DNA of 64,000 bases from Babylonia areolata (lineage: Eukaryota; Mollusca; Gastropoda; Neogastropoda; Buccinidae): assembly GCF_041734735.1 (NCBI RefSeq), contig NC_134876.1, forward strand, positions 98,306,168 to 98,370,167, in the 5' to 3' direction. The position numbers and the translations under genes were made by a program. Positions 35,125-48,600 of the stretch are shown in pieces. The notes under the pieces are model-generated. The model saw only the letters and a list, made by a program, of their open reading frames with translations, was not told the DNA's origin and searched no databases. Position 1 is the first letter of the stretch. Every line of letters starts with the position of its first letter.

Positions 35125-35240
35125 ACACAACTATAGCTGTCCTCCCAGGGGCGAATGAGGCAACACCCATCATTATCTGGTGTGAGCACAGACCCACCCT
35201 CCACTGTCTATGCTATATGCCACAGGGTGGGGAAAAAGTT
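35125..35240 (+). repeat. Dispersed repeat, copy 2 of 2
   Basis: Partner of 31745-31890 (GCTGTCCTCCCAGGGGCGAA, TGAGGCAACACCCATCATT, CTATATGCCACAGGGTGGGG). It starts just after the LINE poly-A. Confidence 0.6.
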
Positions 35241-36199
35241 GGTTAAAACAACAAGACTTTTAACGATGTTTTTGTAGCCCCACCTTGAAAGCCTGGATAA
35301 TGACTGAACTGAAGCAGCTTTTTAAGTACTATGGATAGCAAAATGCAGTTTGTCTGGGTTTTTTAACCCTTTCACCGCCAAGCTCGCATTTATGCACAGG
35401 CGTGGTAGAAGACCCATGTCACCGAAAGGTGACCATTCATTAGTCTGTTATCCATGAGCCTACTGCTCTTAATGTTCGGTGGTAGGATAGGCCATATTTT
35501 CTATACATCGCAGGCGGAATCCCCAGCTATTCTTAGCCACTGTCTTTTCTGTGTTTATACCACAAGGGAATTTTGTACTCTAAATTGACTGGCGGTGAAA
35601 GGGTTAAATGTAGTTTTGTTATAAAAAAACATGTTAAAAGTAGTTTGCCTGTACAGGCTCCTGTGTGATGGAATGCTGCAGAGTACATTTGACGAACCTC
35701 ATTTTGACCTCAGTGAGGCTTACATGGCTGTCAAAATCAAGGGATACAACCATGACATATTTTACTGGGTTTTTCTGTCCTGCACAAAGCCAAGGGTATA
35801 AAGTGCTGTATAAAGTGATGCAAGTGAGGATGGTGGGAGAGAGGTGAATTCTATGTTCTCTTCTCTCTGCATGGTTTACCCTTGTTTAAGCGTTTTAGTT
35901 TATTTTGCCAACACACACACACACACACACACAGAATCTTTAGTGCCCAGTCTAACTGATTTATTCCTCTTCAATTCTACTGGAGCAGAGGGCCTTCTTT
36001 ACAGCTTTCCATCTCTTTGAGTCTTGTGCTGTCTGCTTGGTCTGCCTTCCATGACATGTGTATACTCTTTACTTTTCTGACTAGTTTGTCTCCAGGTCAT
36101 GGCTAGCGGAATCAGAATCGCTCTGATATTTATTGAAGAACATTTCAATAAGCCGAAAGAAAATTTCATATTTTAATTTCTTGAAACAGACAATAAACT
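35241..36199. other. Intergenic spacer, unassigned
   Basis: A CA run at 35911-35935. CCTTTCACCGCCAAGC (35369) and GACTGGCGGTGAAAGGGTTA (35588) are inverted partners and may mark the ends of a short inverted-repeat element (about 35367-35607). Nothing coding. Confidence 0.45.
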
Positions 36200-36543
36200 A
36201 TTTTGAACTGAATCTTGCTCACTACGATCGGCTTCGGATCCACTCTGTTTACGCATACCCAGATTCAAACACTCGACTGTTGGCTGCCGTTCTTTCTCTG
36301 TCTCTGGACCTTTGCGATTGGAATGAACTTCCTCTTTCGCTTCGAAGTCTCCACACTCAGCTCTTTCAAGTCTGGCCTTAAAATCCACCTCTTCCCAAAA
36401 TAGCCTCCCTTGCCTGCCCTTCCTTGTCTTTAGTTTCTACAGTTTTAGAGTAATGCATGCATGTGAATGACTGGTGCGAAAGCGCTTTGATTTGTCTCTG
36501 CACAAGATTCAGCGCTATATAAATATCATTATTATTATTAATT
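36200..36543 (+). mobile_element. LINE 3' tail fragment
   Basis: Encodes [18 protein letters not shown] and [17 protein letters not shown], then a tail AGATTCAGCGCTATATAAAT and an ATT run. Same family as 48598-49364. Confidence 0.75.
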
Positions 36544-36544
36544 G

Positions 36545-36870
36545 AACTAAATCAGGTGTTGGACTTCACCAGTGATCAGAGTTCAAGGCTCCATTTTGGT
36601 AACGGTGCTTTCCTTGGAAAAGGCACTCTACTCCAATTCCCCTCTCCCCACCCAGGTGTGAATGGATACTGACTGGTTGGGGGACGTTCTGACAGTGGAA
36701 GGAGAGGATTGGGCTCCACCCCCGAAACAGTGGATATGAATGAATTCACCGTTCCTATGGTCACCAAAAACTGTGGAACCTTTAACTGTTAAGAATGGTT
36801 TGCTGATCCCTCTTTCCTTTCCCCTGAGAATTCCAGTCAAGGGTATGATGTGTGATACTGTACTGTTCTC
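36545..36870 (+). mobile_element. SINE-E copy
   Basis: AGGTGTTGGACTTCACCAGT, GATCAGAGTTCAAGGCTCC and CCTTGGAAAAGGCACTCTAC are typical of a tRNA-headed SINE. The reversed 19650-19905 and 63600-63870 are related. Confidence 0.55.
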
Positions 36871-36907
36871 TGTTGGTCATTCATCTGACTGTGTGTGTAC
36901 AAATGCC

Positions 36908-36914
<7 letters not shown>

Positions 36915-36954
<40 letters not shown>

Positions 36955-36955
36955 C
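36915..36955. repeat. (GT)n microsatellite
   Basis: Pure GT run in the spacer between the genes. Confidence 0.9.
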
Positions 36956-38592
36956 ATAGTTCAGACATTACTTTTATCTTTTTATTTTGCTTTTATCAGC
37001 AGACTATGTAGCACATTGGGAACCATTATCATTATGCATTCCTGAGATTTTGATGGCTGTTGCTTTTTTTTTCCCTGCTGTATGTCTCATTTAATGTATT
37101 TCAGTGTATCTACTTAACTGATTTGTTTAATTACTTTATTTCATTTCAGTTAATGATTTACACAAACCTAGGGTGGGCTCTCAAGCTCTGACCAGTGCGT
37201 TGAGTTTATGTGTAGGTCAGTCATCCACTCCTTAATTTTTATATATATATTTTTTTTACAGAAGATGTGTAGTACTATGGATCAGTCCACATGCTTCAAC
37301 ACCTTGAAACTTCAACTGTTGACTCACTCAATACTGTCATTCATACACTGCCATGTCCAGTCAAATTTGACATTATTGTTCTTAGTTCAGCCCACTGCAT
37401 AAGGCCATATCAGGACTGGTGTATGGTGAAATCCAAGCCGTGCTGCCAAGAGCAACACCAAGCAGAGGGCGTACAGTCACAACTGCTCAAAACGGAACAG
37501 GCCATATTTGTTTTCTTTGTGCAGGTACATGTCTGTGAATTTATCTCCATCAATAATGACTGCCACTTTCTACACAAAACTACATTTAACTGATTAAAAA
37601 AATGTTATATTCTTTTTTTTTAAGGAACAGGCTCTTAATATGGTTGAAGTTTCACCAATATTTCAAAGCAAATCATCATCTTTATTTTGGATTCTATGTA
37701 GTTTCATGCAATATATGTGGAAAACTAACTCACACATAATCATACTCTACACACAAACAGCAGGAAAACAGCATGAATTTGATGAACAGTTGGAACTGTC
37801 CAGTGTTTTATTTTCATTGTGAAACCACTTTTGTTCTTTTTCTTTTTTTTATATATATATATATACGATAACAACATGTGAATTTCAAATCTTCAAAGCA
37901 CCTGCGTGGTACAAAATTAGTGATTCGGATTTCTGAAATAGCTAATAAGCAAATTAAAATGAATTACATCCATATAGGAACAAGTCAATCCTACCATACT
38001 GGCAGTCAAAAGCTGTTCTGGCATAATCATCATCACTTTCATGGTCTGAAGGATCAGAACAAGGTCTGACACATCATGGAGACAGTTTCCACAGGAAGTG
38101 CACTGGCACAATGTATACAACAACCTGAACCTGACATGTCCACTTTCATGGAAACAACACAAATCCTAGTTTTTGATAAACTAAACTTTTGGATTTTTTT
38201 CATTCTATCAACAAAATTCTTGATTAAATCCAGTTTGCGATCAACAACACAGTCTGATTTTTCTTTTGATTAACAAGATCTGATTAATTAAAACAGATTG
38301 TGAAAATTCAAACCATCTGAATTCATTTTTCTTTTAAATTCCTCTCACAGAACTCTGATTGATCCCAGATTGTGACAAATAAAACTGTCTGATTAATTAA
38401 TTACAAACATTCATTATTTCAATAAGACTCCTGAATCATTATTTCTATTCAGCATGTAAAAAGGAAAAAAAAAGGACATGATACGCCCTGCAGAGGGGTA
38501 TTATCAATGGGTCCCATACAACGGAACAGCTGCAGACCACATAGTTCTGAACGATGGTGGTGTTCTCCATTTCAGGGTGTGGCACGACACTG
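36956..38592. other. Spacer and NUBP1 3' untranslated region
   Basis: The part nearest 38592 should be the NUBP1 3' untranslated region. A TTTATT (AATAAA on the minus strand) at about 37807 could be a polyadenylation signal but is weak evidence. 38250-38400 repeats GATTAATTAAAAC-like words. Nothing coding. Confidence 0.4.
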
Positions 38593-38666
38593 TCAGCTCT
38601 GATCCATCTGTTCCCCAGTCTCCTGCTCTGTGCTGGCCTTGTGTTGAGAGCAGTAGTCTGTGATCT
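38593..38666 (-). CDS. NUBP1: NUBP1 exon h: last coding exon and stop
   Basis: From the acceptor CGGTCCCTCAG the phase left by exon g gives (K)[12 protein letters not shown], then [11 protein letters not shown] and TGA at 38593-38595. This parallels the human C-terminus (IQEFCNLHQSK). It has no Met, so a Met-based search misses it. The 3' untranslated region runs left from here; I could not fix its end. Confidence 0.85.
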
Positions 38667-41600
38667 CTGAGGGACCGGAAAAAGGACACTTTCCTTCATA
38701 AAGTCAATATCTTTCATTCTCATTATTGATTCTTTTTTTGCATTTACATTGCTCATATACATTAAAATCTTTTTTTCTAAAACAGAAGAAGAAGAAATAA
38801 TAATTATAATGATGATAATTGATATTCACATAGTGCTAAATCTTGTGCAGAGACAAGTCAAAGCACTTTCACACCAGTCATTCACACGTATGCATAACTC
38901 TAACTGGAGAAAAAAAAAAATCAAAGTGCATGGAAGAAAAGTATATATACATCTAAAATATGGCAACAGTGTTTCAAACATGTACATGGGGTTACTCCTT
39001 TGCCATCGATATTCATTATGTTTGATCCTTCCCCCATTCTCATTATTGTTTGCTATGTTTTGTCTTCCCCCCTTTGTCATGAATGTACAGAACTTTCTTC
39101 TTTCCTCCCCCTTTGTCATGAATGTACATAACTTTCTTCTTTCCCCCTTTGTCATGAATGTACATCACTTTCTTCTCCCCCCCCCCCCCCCTTTGTCATG
39201 AATGTACATAACTTTCTTCTTTCCCCCTTTGTCATGAATGTACATAACTTTCTTCTCCCCCCGCCTTTGTCATGAATGTACATAACTTTCTTCTTTCCTC
39301 CTTTGTCATGAATGTACATCACTTTCTTCTCCCCCCGCCTTTGTCATGAATGTACATAACTTTCTTCTCCCCCCCCCCCTTTTGTCATGAATGTACATAA
39401 CTTTCTTCTTTCCCCCTTTGTCATGAATGTACATAACTTTCTTCTTTCCCCCTTTGTCATGAATGTACATAACTTTCTTCTCCCCCCCCCCCCCCCCCGC
39501 CTTTGTCATGAATGTACGTAACTTTCTTCTTTCCCCCTTTGTCATGAATGTACATAACTTTCTTCTTTCCTCCACCTTTGTCATGAATGTACAGAACTTT
39601 CTTCTTTCCCCCTTTGTTATGAATGTACAGAACTTTCTTCTTTCCCCCCTTGTCATGAATGTACATAACTTTCTTCTTTCCTCCTTTGTCATGAATGTAC
39701 ATAACTCCCCCCCCCCCTTGTCATGAATGTACATAACTTTCTTCTTTCCTCCTTTGTCATGAATGTACATAACTTTCTTCTTTCCCCCTTTGTCATGAAT
39801 GTACATAACTTTCTTCTTTCCTCCACCTTTGTCACGAATGTACATAACTTTCTTCTTTCCTCCTTTGTCATGAACGTACAGAACTTTCTTCTTCCCCCCT
39901 TTGTCATGAATGTACATAACTTTCTTCTCCCCCCCCACCCCCCCCCCTTTGTCATGAATGTACATAACTTTCTTCTCCCCCCCTTTGTCATGAATGTACA
40001 TAACTTTCTTCTTTTCCACCCTTTGTCATGAATGTACATACCTTTCTTCTTTCCACCCTTTGTCATGAATGTACATAACTTTCTTCTTTCCCCCCTTTGT
40101 CATGAATGTACATAACTTTCTCCCCCCCCCCCCTTTGTCATGAATGTACATAACTTTCTTCTTCCCCCCCTTTGTCATGAATGTACATAACTTTCTCCCC
40201 CTCCCCCCTTTGTCATGAATGTACATAACTTTCTTCTTTTCCACCCTTTGTCATTAATACCTAACCATTCTTTATTTTTTAAAAGTCTTCCAAAATGCAG
40301 TGTTATATGTGAATCTTGATCACCATATGAATCTAATATCAACATCTCATCACTTTTTAAGTTTTCCACATTTTACATAAAATATCTTATTGCCCTTTTG
40401 AATGCTGAAAACTGCTTTCTTATCAGTCAGCATCAGCGCTATAGTCTCTTGGTTTACTTATCTTTAAAGTACCCCTCCCCCATTCAGAAGTGTGCAGTAA
40501 ATATTTCAAATGTCTCCAAAGACAGTTTCCAATAGGAATCATTCAAGGTATTTTAACATCATTATCTAGAGAATTTGTATTTATCCAGTACAATATCACA
40601 CAAGTGAATGGCAAAAGCTAAAGTATGTGTGTGCATGGGTGATGAATAGGTGGTGTCAGTATGTCTGTTTGCAGAGAGAAAGAGAGTGCATGTGTGTGTG
40701 CATGTGCGTGTGTGTGCTGTTTTTTCTTATTTCTATTTTATCATCACATGCTTCACAGTTTATTGATGTCAGACACTTTCACATAAATATGAGGAAAAAA
40801 AACTGCTGATCAGGCTTCTCTCTCTCTCTCTTTGGTTTATTTTGTTTTATTTGTTGTTGTTGTTGTTGTTTTTTGCTTGTGCTAGTTGGCACATCACGTG
40901 TTTTTCCCCATTTTTTTTTTTTATTCTTGATTTTTTTCTCCTTGCACTGAAGGTTCTCTTCTCTTCAATCCCAAAAATGACAATACAAAAATTCAAGTTA
41001 TCATCATCATTTTTGTTGTAGTCAAAATCATAATGTACACCACAGAGAGATTAAACATACTTAACCAGTCTTAATGACGTCATGCTTTCACCCCCAGTTC
41101 AAAACAGAGTTTGTTGAAATAAGAAAAAAGAAAAAAGGAACTTCTTCTTCTGCGTTCACTCGTATGCACACGAGTGGGCTTTTATGTGCATGACCGTTTT
41201 TACCCCGCCATTTAGGCAGCCATACTCCGTTTTCGGGGTTGTGCATTCTGGGTATGTACTTGTTTCCATTACCCACCGAACGATGACATGGATTACAGGA
41301 TCTTTAACGTGCGTATTTGATCTTCTGCTTGCATATACACACGAAGGGGGTTCAGGCACTAGCAGGTGTGCACATATGTTGACCTGGGAGATTGTAAAAA
41401 TCTCTACCCTTTACCCACCAGGCGCCGTCACCGCGATTCGAACCCGGGACCCTCAGATTGACAGTCCAACGCTTTAACCACTCGGCTATTGCGCCCGTCG
41501 AAAAAAGGAACAACACAAGGAACAGGTAAAGAAGAGAGGACAGAGGCCACTACACAAGTGAGCACTCACTGTCTATGATCTCTTTGAAGGCCTGGGTAGC

Positions 41601-44600
41601 TGGGGAATCGGGGACTTCCTCCAGAAACGATTTCCCCTCATCACAGCACTTGCCTGAAAAAGAACACTGCACTAAAGAATCACAACAGATAACCAAGCAC
41701 CAAGCATCTGTTGACCTGATGCTTATGCTGACTTCTTCTTCTTCTGCGTTCGTGGGCTTCAACTCCCACGTTCACTCGTATATACGCGAGTGGGCTTTTT
41801 ACGTGTATGACCGTTTTTACCCTGCCATTTAGGCAGCCATACTCCGTTTTCAGGGGTGTGCATGCTGGGTATGTTCTTGTTTCCATAACCCACCGAACGC
41901 TGACATGGATTACAGGATCTTTAACGTGCGTATTTGATCTTATGCTTGCGTATACACATGAAGGGGGTTCAGGCACTGGCAGGTCTGCACATATGTTGAC
42001 CTGGGAGATCGTAAAAATCTCCACCCTTTACCCACCAGGCGCCGTCACCGAGATTCGAACCCGGGACCCTCAGATCGAAAGTCCAACGCCTTAACCATTC
42101 GGCTATGGTGCCCGTCTGCTTATGCTGACAAGACTTCAGAGAAAGTTTGAACTTCATTGTGAAATTTGGTGTCTGGCTGCACTTAAAACGTTTATCACAA
42201 ACATTTTAAGCCTATTATCCCAAGTAAACCTATCATTATTATCATCATGCTTTGTTTTATCATAATACATCATCATATCATCAGATACTATTATTATCAT
42301 TATTATACATTAAAGGGATAAAACTGTTACAGGTCTGAGGCAGAAAAAAGCACAAGAGAACAAGGAACAGAGACAGACTAAGTGACAGACACAGAGACAG
42401 ACGAAGTGACAGACACAGAGACAGACTAAGTGACAGACACAGAGACAGACTAAGTGACAGACACAGAGACAGACTAAGTGACAGACACAGACAGACTAAG
42501 TGACAGACACAGAGACAGATCATACACAGGCAGGACAGTCCAGTGATGACACACATCACTATTCGGAAGGAAAAGAACAGATACTAAAGGAGAAAACATG
42601 AAGCAGGGCTTAAAAAAACACATGCTTGAAACACCCACCCACCCAACTGTCCAGGACAACTAAACCATTTGGCCGACAAGTGGAAACTGCTCTCTCCACT
42701 TGTCCGTTGAGCGACCAGTTTTTGACTGTCAGTGAAAGATGACTGAACAGCACACTTCAGCCGCACTTCCCTCCTCACCTTTTCACACCCCCACCCCATC
42801 CTGGTCTTTTCTTTTCCTGTAATGCACACTACTTCTACAACTGATTATGTCTGCTGACTTGCTGCTCCACCAATTGTTACCTTTATGAACTGTCTCTTTA
42901 CTTCTGAAGGGCAGGGAGAAATAAGCTGGGTTACGGAGGGGGCTCGCAGATATTTTATCTACATGTCCCCAGGACAACTACAACGTCTCAGTGAATTTTT
43001 GTTTTCTTACCTAAATGTTTTCTTTAAACATGGTAGTTAATATGTATGCTGTGATCAAGGAAGGGTGTGCCAGTTGCTCATTCGTTTTTTCGGTTTTATC
43101 TGTTGATGAGCATTTGTCTTTTTAAATGTTATTATTATCTTACTGAATATTCTCTTTTTATAATGATTGAAACATACACATGCGCTCAACACGCAGGCAC
43201 ACACGCGTGTTCGTGCGCACACACAAAACGATGCATGCACACGCACGGGCACACACGCAACACACACACAGTTGTTACACTCTGAATGTAATAGCATCTT
43301 ACCCACATGTTTTTCTTTTTACATAATAATTGATGTGTGCATGGTGATAAGTGAAGGGTGTGTCAGTTTTTTCGTTTGTTTTTTTTGCTGACGGGCATTT
43401 TATTTTAAGTGAGCCTAAAGAAAATTTTCTGTTTTTGGTTGAAGCAGATAATAAAGTATTTTGAATTGAACTGAGTTGAAGAAGCGTGAAGGGCAAGCAG
43501 CGTGGCTGACCTATGCGTGGGTCCAAAGGAAGTCTGCCCAGGAAAGGGACGCTGAAGTCTGACGCCATTTTCTCCCCCCCTCCAGTCGTGGCGGGGAATA
43601 TTATGGAGTCTTTCTGCAATCAGTCAGCAAAACAAAACATATAACAAACAGGAAAAAGTAACACAAAATCAAAAGCGAAAAAAAAAGAAAGAAAGAAAAA
43701 AAAACATGCCAGCAACAACAACAACAAAGTATCCCTCAATTTGTTAATCATGACAAGAAATATTAAGAGTCTTTCTGCAATCAGGTAACAGTAAATCTTA
43801 CACAGGGAAACAAAGTCCAAAACAAAACAAAAATGAAATGAAATCATGATAACAGTTAAATCTGGATTGTGTCTTTCTATGAAGAACATGCTCAACTGTG
43901 CTGTATGATGCAAAAACCAACCTGCAATAATAAGAATAACTTTATTATCTCCAACTGGAGAAATTTGGTCAGGTGCATTATCACAACATAGACAAGTAAA
44001 CAACATGGGGACCATAACTGTAAAAGTCAACAACAGCTTTTACGAATATTACGAAGACACAAATGTAAAAAATATCACATACACCGTTTCATACATACAT
44101 CCACACACTGCAGGTAATAACTAGTATTCTTAATGTAAAAACAGAAAGAATTAAGAAACATTATTTTGAATATAATTATAAGCATAGCCTACTATATTGC
44201 ACATTGATTATAACAGACAGATAAGAATAGAGATAAAATGCGGAAAACCACAACCAGATAATCAGCACACACCCGCACCCACCTACCCCCCACCCACCCT
44301 ACACACGTGGTTTACTTGATTAAACAAGAGTAATAAACATATATTCTCAAATAAAAGCATTTCACATATTCGCTTTTAAAACATTGCAATTAATTATTAC
44401 ATCGTAATTATTAACAGAAATATATTTAGAATATGGATGTTACACAAAAACGAAAAGGAATACATCTCATAAATATTAGAGAACGATTAATTCCACTCAA
44501 ATTTTATAGACAGCCATGTTTATTTAAACTCATTTTGTTATTGTCGTCTACGAACGAAACTATTGTTCAACATTTTGCTTTATATTTACATAGAGCATTT

Positions 44601-45596
44601 AAACAACGCAGTACTTATGTAACGTAATTTTTCTTTGTAGTGATATGCGACTTAATGTCAATTCCATGTGTACCCCCTTCTAAGGGGCTATGGCCTATAT
44701 GAATAAAACATCATCATCAACATCATCAAAAAAAACAACCAAAAAACAAAAAAACACATCTCATATCACAATATTTAACACCAGTAACACAAGAAAAATG
44801 CCCCTCACACAAGAAGACAGCTGAACCATTTTGCAAATTTCACGATCACATGAATGCTGGAAACAAACAAAATCAAACTGTCTGTCATTTTTGACTAATG
44901 TTTCCCCGCACATGATGATGTGAAGCAAAGTATCTTTAAACAACTGACAACACATAACTCAAAAGATATATATATATATAAAAAAAGGCCTGCATAGATT
45001 AATATGCATACATGCAAGCTAATCTGAAACACAGATACCTTCCTAAATAATAATATGAGGAAGAAGTGAAACAACAACAATAACACTACTACTACTTCTA
45101 CTACTACTACTACTAATAATAATAATGTGCATTTGTACAACACTCAAAGCTCATATTAAAAGTACAAAAGTACATTAGCATGAATATTGTACAGAAGTAT
45201 GAAAATTATACAAACTTGCTAGAAACATCACTTCTGAAATGGTGTAACATCAGTCACAACATACTCATAGCTCTCCAACCTAAACACACACACACACACA
45301 CACGCACACCTTGAAGCACTTACCTTACACTTAGGACACACAAACACGCTCATGTTCTCCACAACACCAATGACAGGCAACCCAACACGCTGACAGAAGT
45401 TGATCTCTTTGCGTACGTCTATCAGCGACACTTCCTGAAACAGCAACAAATTACTCATGATTTGATTATTTGAGCTGTTATGTACTGTTATTCATTCAGA
45501 TAAGGACTGTGTGTGAAGCTGGTTCTATGCAAGCAAGGGAGAGAGAGAGTGTGTGTGCGTGCGATCATGCGTGCGCATTGTGTGTGCGTGCGAGCA

Positions 45597-45643
<47 letters not shown>

Positions 45644-48600
45644 ATGTGTGTGTGCAGGAGGTAGAGCGGAAACACAAACCAAAACACTTCTTCAAATAAA
45701 GGCAAAAGCCCTTTACTGCGAGGGTGTGACACATGTTATATATGATGTTATGTACAATGTTATATAGGAATTCTAACTGGTAACAGTCATATTAACACCA
45801 CAGCCATTTCTACACATATAGTAAAATGCACAAACAAAAAGACCATTACATCATGACAATCTGCCTTTTCAAAGATCTGTAAATGTAAATGGCGAGCCCA
45901 TAACAGGCTGTTTCTAGATGAAAACAACAAATTTAATCCATATTATATAAGTGACAAATCTGTTCAAAATGGTAGAAGGGAGAGACAGACACAAAGAGTC
46001 TGTCCACAGTGTCTTTTCAGTGTAATTTGTCCAAAATGTCTCCCAAGCGTCTTCCCGTTGCCATGAGTATTCCTTTCTAACGTTCAGACATTCTTTGCCT
46101 CTTGCTGATTCCAAATGTACCATTTTATCATGCCCACAGTGATGCAGGCACTAAAACATGCATACACATGTACAAATCAACAGCGACCCAGCCATATAAA
46201 AGTACATAATTACGTGTTAATTCATTATGTCAGTTCATCAAATTCCAGATTAACACACAAAAAAAGAGAGAAAAAAAAGAATTTAATTGAAGAACAAAAC
46301 GGAAAACCTGGGCTGAAGAAGCAGAAATTTACTATTAATAAGCCTTCAGTGGAACAGGCAGGAGATGATGATGCTCTGTCACTGTATTACCTCCCCTGGC
46401 TTACAACACATTTCTAAATAATGGGTCACTGACAATACGTTACAGGCTACATTTCACTGTACACCTTTGCACATCGTGTGCCAGTCTTGCTCAGTAGGAA
46501 CATGAAGTTTGTCATGAGTTGCTAATGCAAATTATGAAAATGCTGTGGAAGCAACTATGTCCAAATCAAAAAGGAAATTTTCTATCTAAAATTACGTTTA
46601 AATAACATACTTACCATGACCCAACTAGTGCAGACTCCGGCAGGGGTCTGACATTCCTGTCCTGTGCAAACTACTATCCGCCTATGCGGAGAAAACGAAA
46701 GTACTACGGCCGATAACCTCCTGGAAGTAGGTAACGTCCCCTTTGTCCCCCTGGCTAGCGCCCTCTTTTTCCGGCAGCCATCTCGACACCTGTTCCTGTG
46801 CACTTCATACGGCTAAGTTTTTTTTCGCATTTTCGATCTATCTATCGATTCTTTGGCGTTTCTATTTTGTGTCCAATTATGTCTTTAAACAGGTCGCACA
46901 ATTATGTAGCTCGACTGGGAGATCGGGCTAAAATTAAGGCACGATCGCAATCGATTCGCGATCAGTCTGGGCCCTCGACTCAACTTAGTGTCCTGGGGGC
47001 ACGAAGCATGCAGAGTGATTTGTACATGCAACACCATATCAGCTTCTCTTCATTCTGTAATGCCCGACCTAAACACTGGCAGACAAAATGTACTTGTCAG
47101 GCCTTGATGTGTGTGTGCAAATCAAACCAGAAATCTTCTTCTCCCTTAACTCCATGAAGAGTCATGGGGGCCGCACAGAACTGTTCACCACATTCCTCCA
47201 GGTCTGTCAGTTGTGTATCAAAGCCTAGGTCTCTGCAAATGGTTTTCCCATCCATCCATCATTTTCTTTGGGTTTCTTTTTTTTTTTCTTTTTTTTTTTT
47301 TTTGTCTTTTCCATCAGGACAAACCAGGGCTGCTGATTCCTGAGTGCTGACTATCACACAAAGAAACAAACAAAACAAAAAAACTGAAGGACAGCACTCT
47401 TTTTCCTTTCTTGGCCTTGTAGTACGGATCAAACTGCCCTTCTCAGAATGTGGGGTCCCCAGTTTGGTTTTAAAAGTCTCTAAAAACAAACCTCTGCCAT
47501 TCTGCTTATCATCTTACTAAGGTGTTTCCTGAACTTCTGCTCTGTGTGTGTGTGTGTGTGTGTGTGTTTTTGCATGCACACACGTGTTTTTGTTTTGTAA
47601 CTTGCATTTATATCTATGTATATATAACTTTTTACTGCTGACATCACCAGCTCCGTGCCTGGGAGGTGTGAACATCAATCTGCATTACTATCATCATCAT
47701 CATTACTGAATCAGTGGTGGGAGTGCTGACACACCTGAGGGGTGGTGAGGATGATGGCCCCATCCACCTGTGCCTGACTCAGGTACTGCACGACAGACAG
47801 GTGCTCGTCGGAGGTGCCAGGCGGCGTGTCAATCACCAGGTAGTCCACCTGCCCCCAGTCCACATCACGCAGAAACTGCTTGATCAGTCCTGCAACACAC
47901 CCACACTGACATAGGTCCTGCAACACTCACATAGGTCCTGCAACACACCCACACTCACATAGAACAACAGCTTGATCAGTCCTACAACACACCCACACAT
48001 AGAACAACAGCTTGATCAGTCCTACAACACACCCACACATAGAACAACAGCTTGATCAGTCCTACAACACACCCACACATAGAACAGCTTGATCAGTCCT
48101 ACAACACACCCACACATAGAACAACAGCTTGATCAGTCCTGCAATACGCCCACACAAGTAGAATGTTGGCCAAGAGGTAACACGTCTGCCTAGGAAGCGA
48201 GAGAATCTGAATGCACTCGTTTGAATCCTATAGCCACCAGTATTTTCTCTCTCTCAACTAGATATCGTGGTGGTCTGGATGCTAGTCATTTGGATGAGAC
48301 AACAAACCGAGGTCCCATGCGCAGCATGCAGTTAGTACATGTAAAAAAAAAAAAACCCACAGCAACAAAAGGGTTGCTCTGGCAAATTCTGTAGAAAAAA
48401 TCCACTTCAATAGGAAAACAAATAAAATTGCAGGCAGGAAAAATACAAAAAAACGTGTGGCGCTCTCATTGTAGTAACACGCTCTCTCGAAATTCACACA
48501 GAAAAATCTGTTGTGACAAAAAGAGTAATACAATATAATGCAATACAATACAGTGCAATACAATACAATGCAATACAATACTGAGATAGGACAACAGCTT

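Noticed and set aside
39306-40019. 237-codon open frame on the minus strand
   Set aside because: It is a translation of the 33-36-bp minisatellite inside the last NUBP1 intron; repeated [11 protein letters not shown] has no domain and the frame shifts with the C runs.
46798-47157. 119-codon frame in element N as a host gene
   Set aside because: It starts within a repeated element and shows no domain; left as part of that element only.
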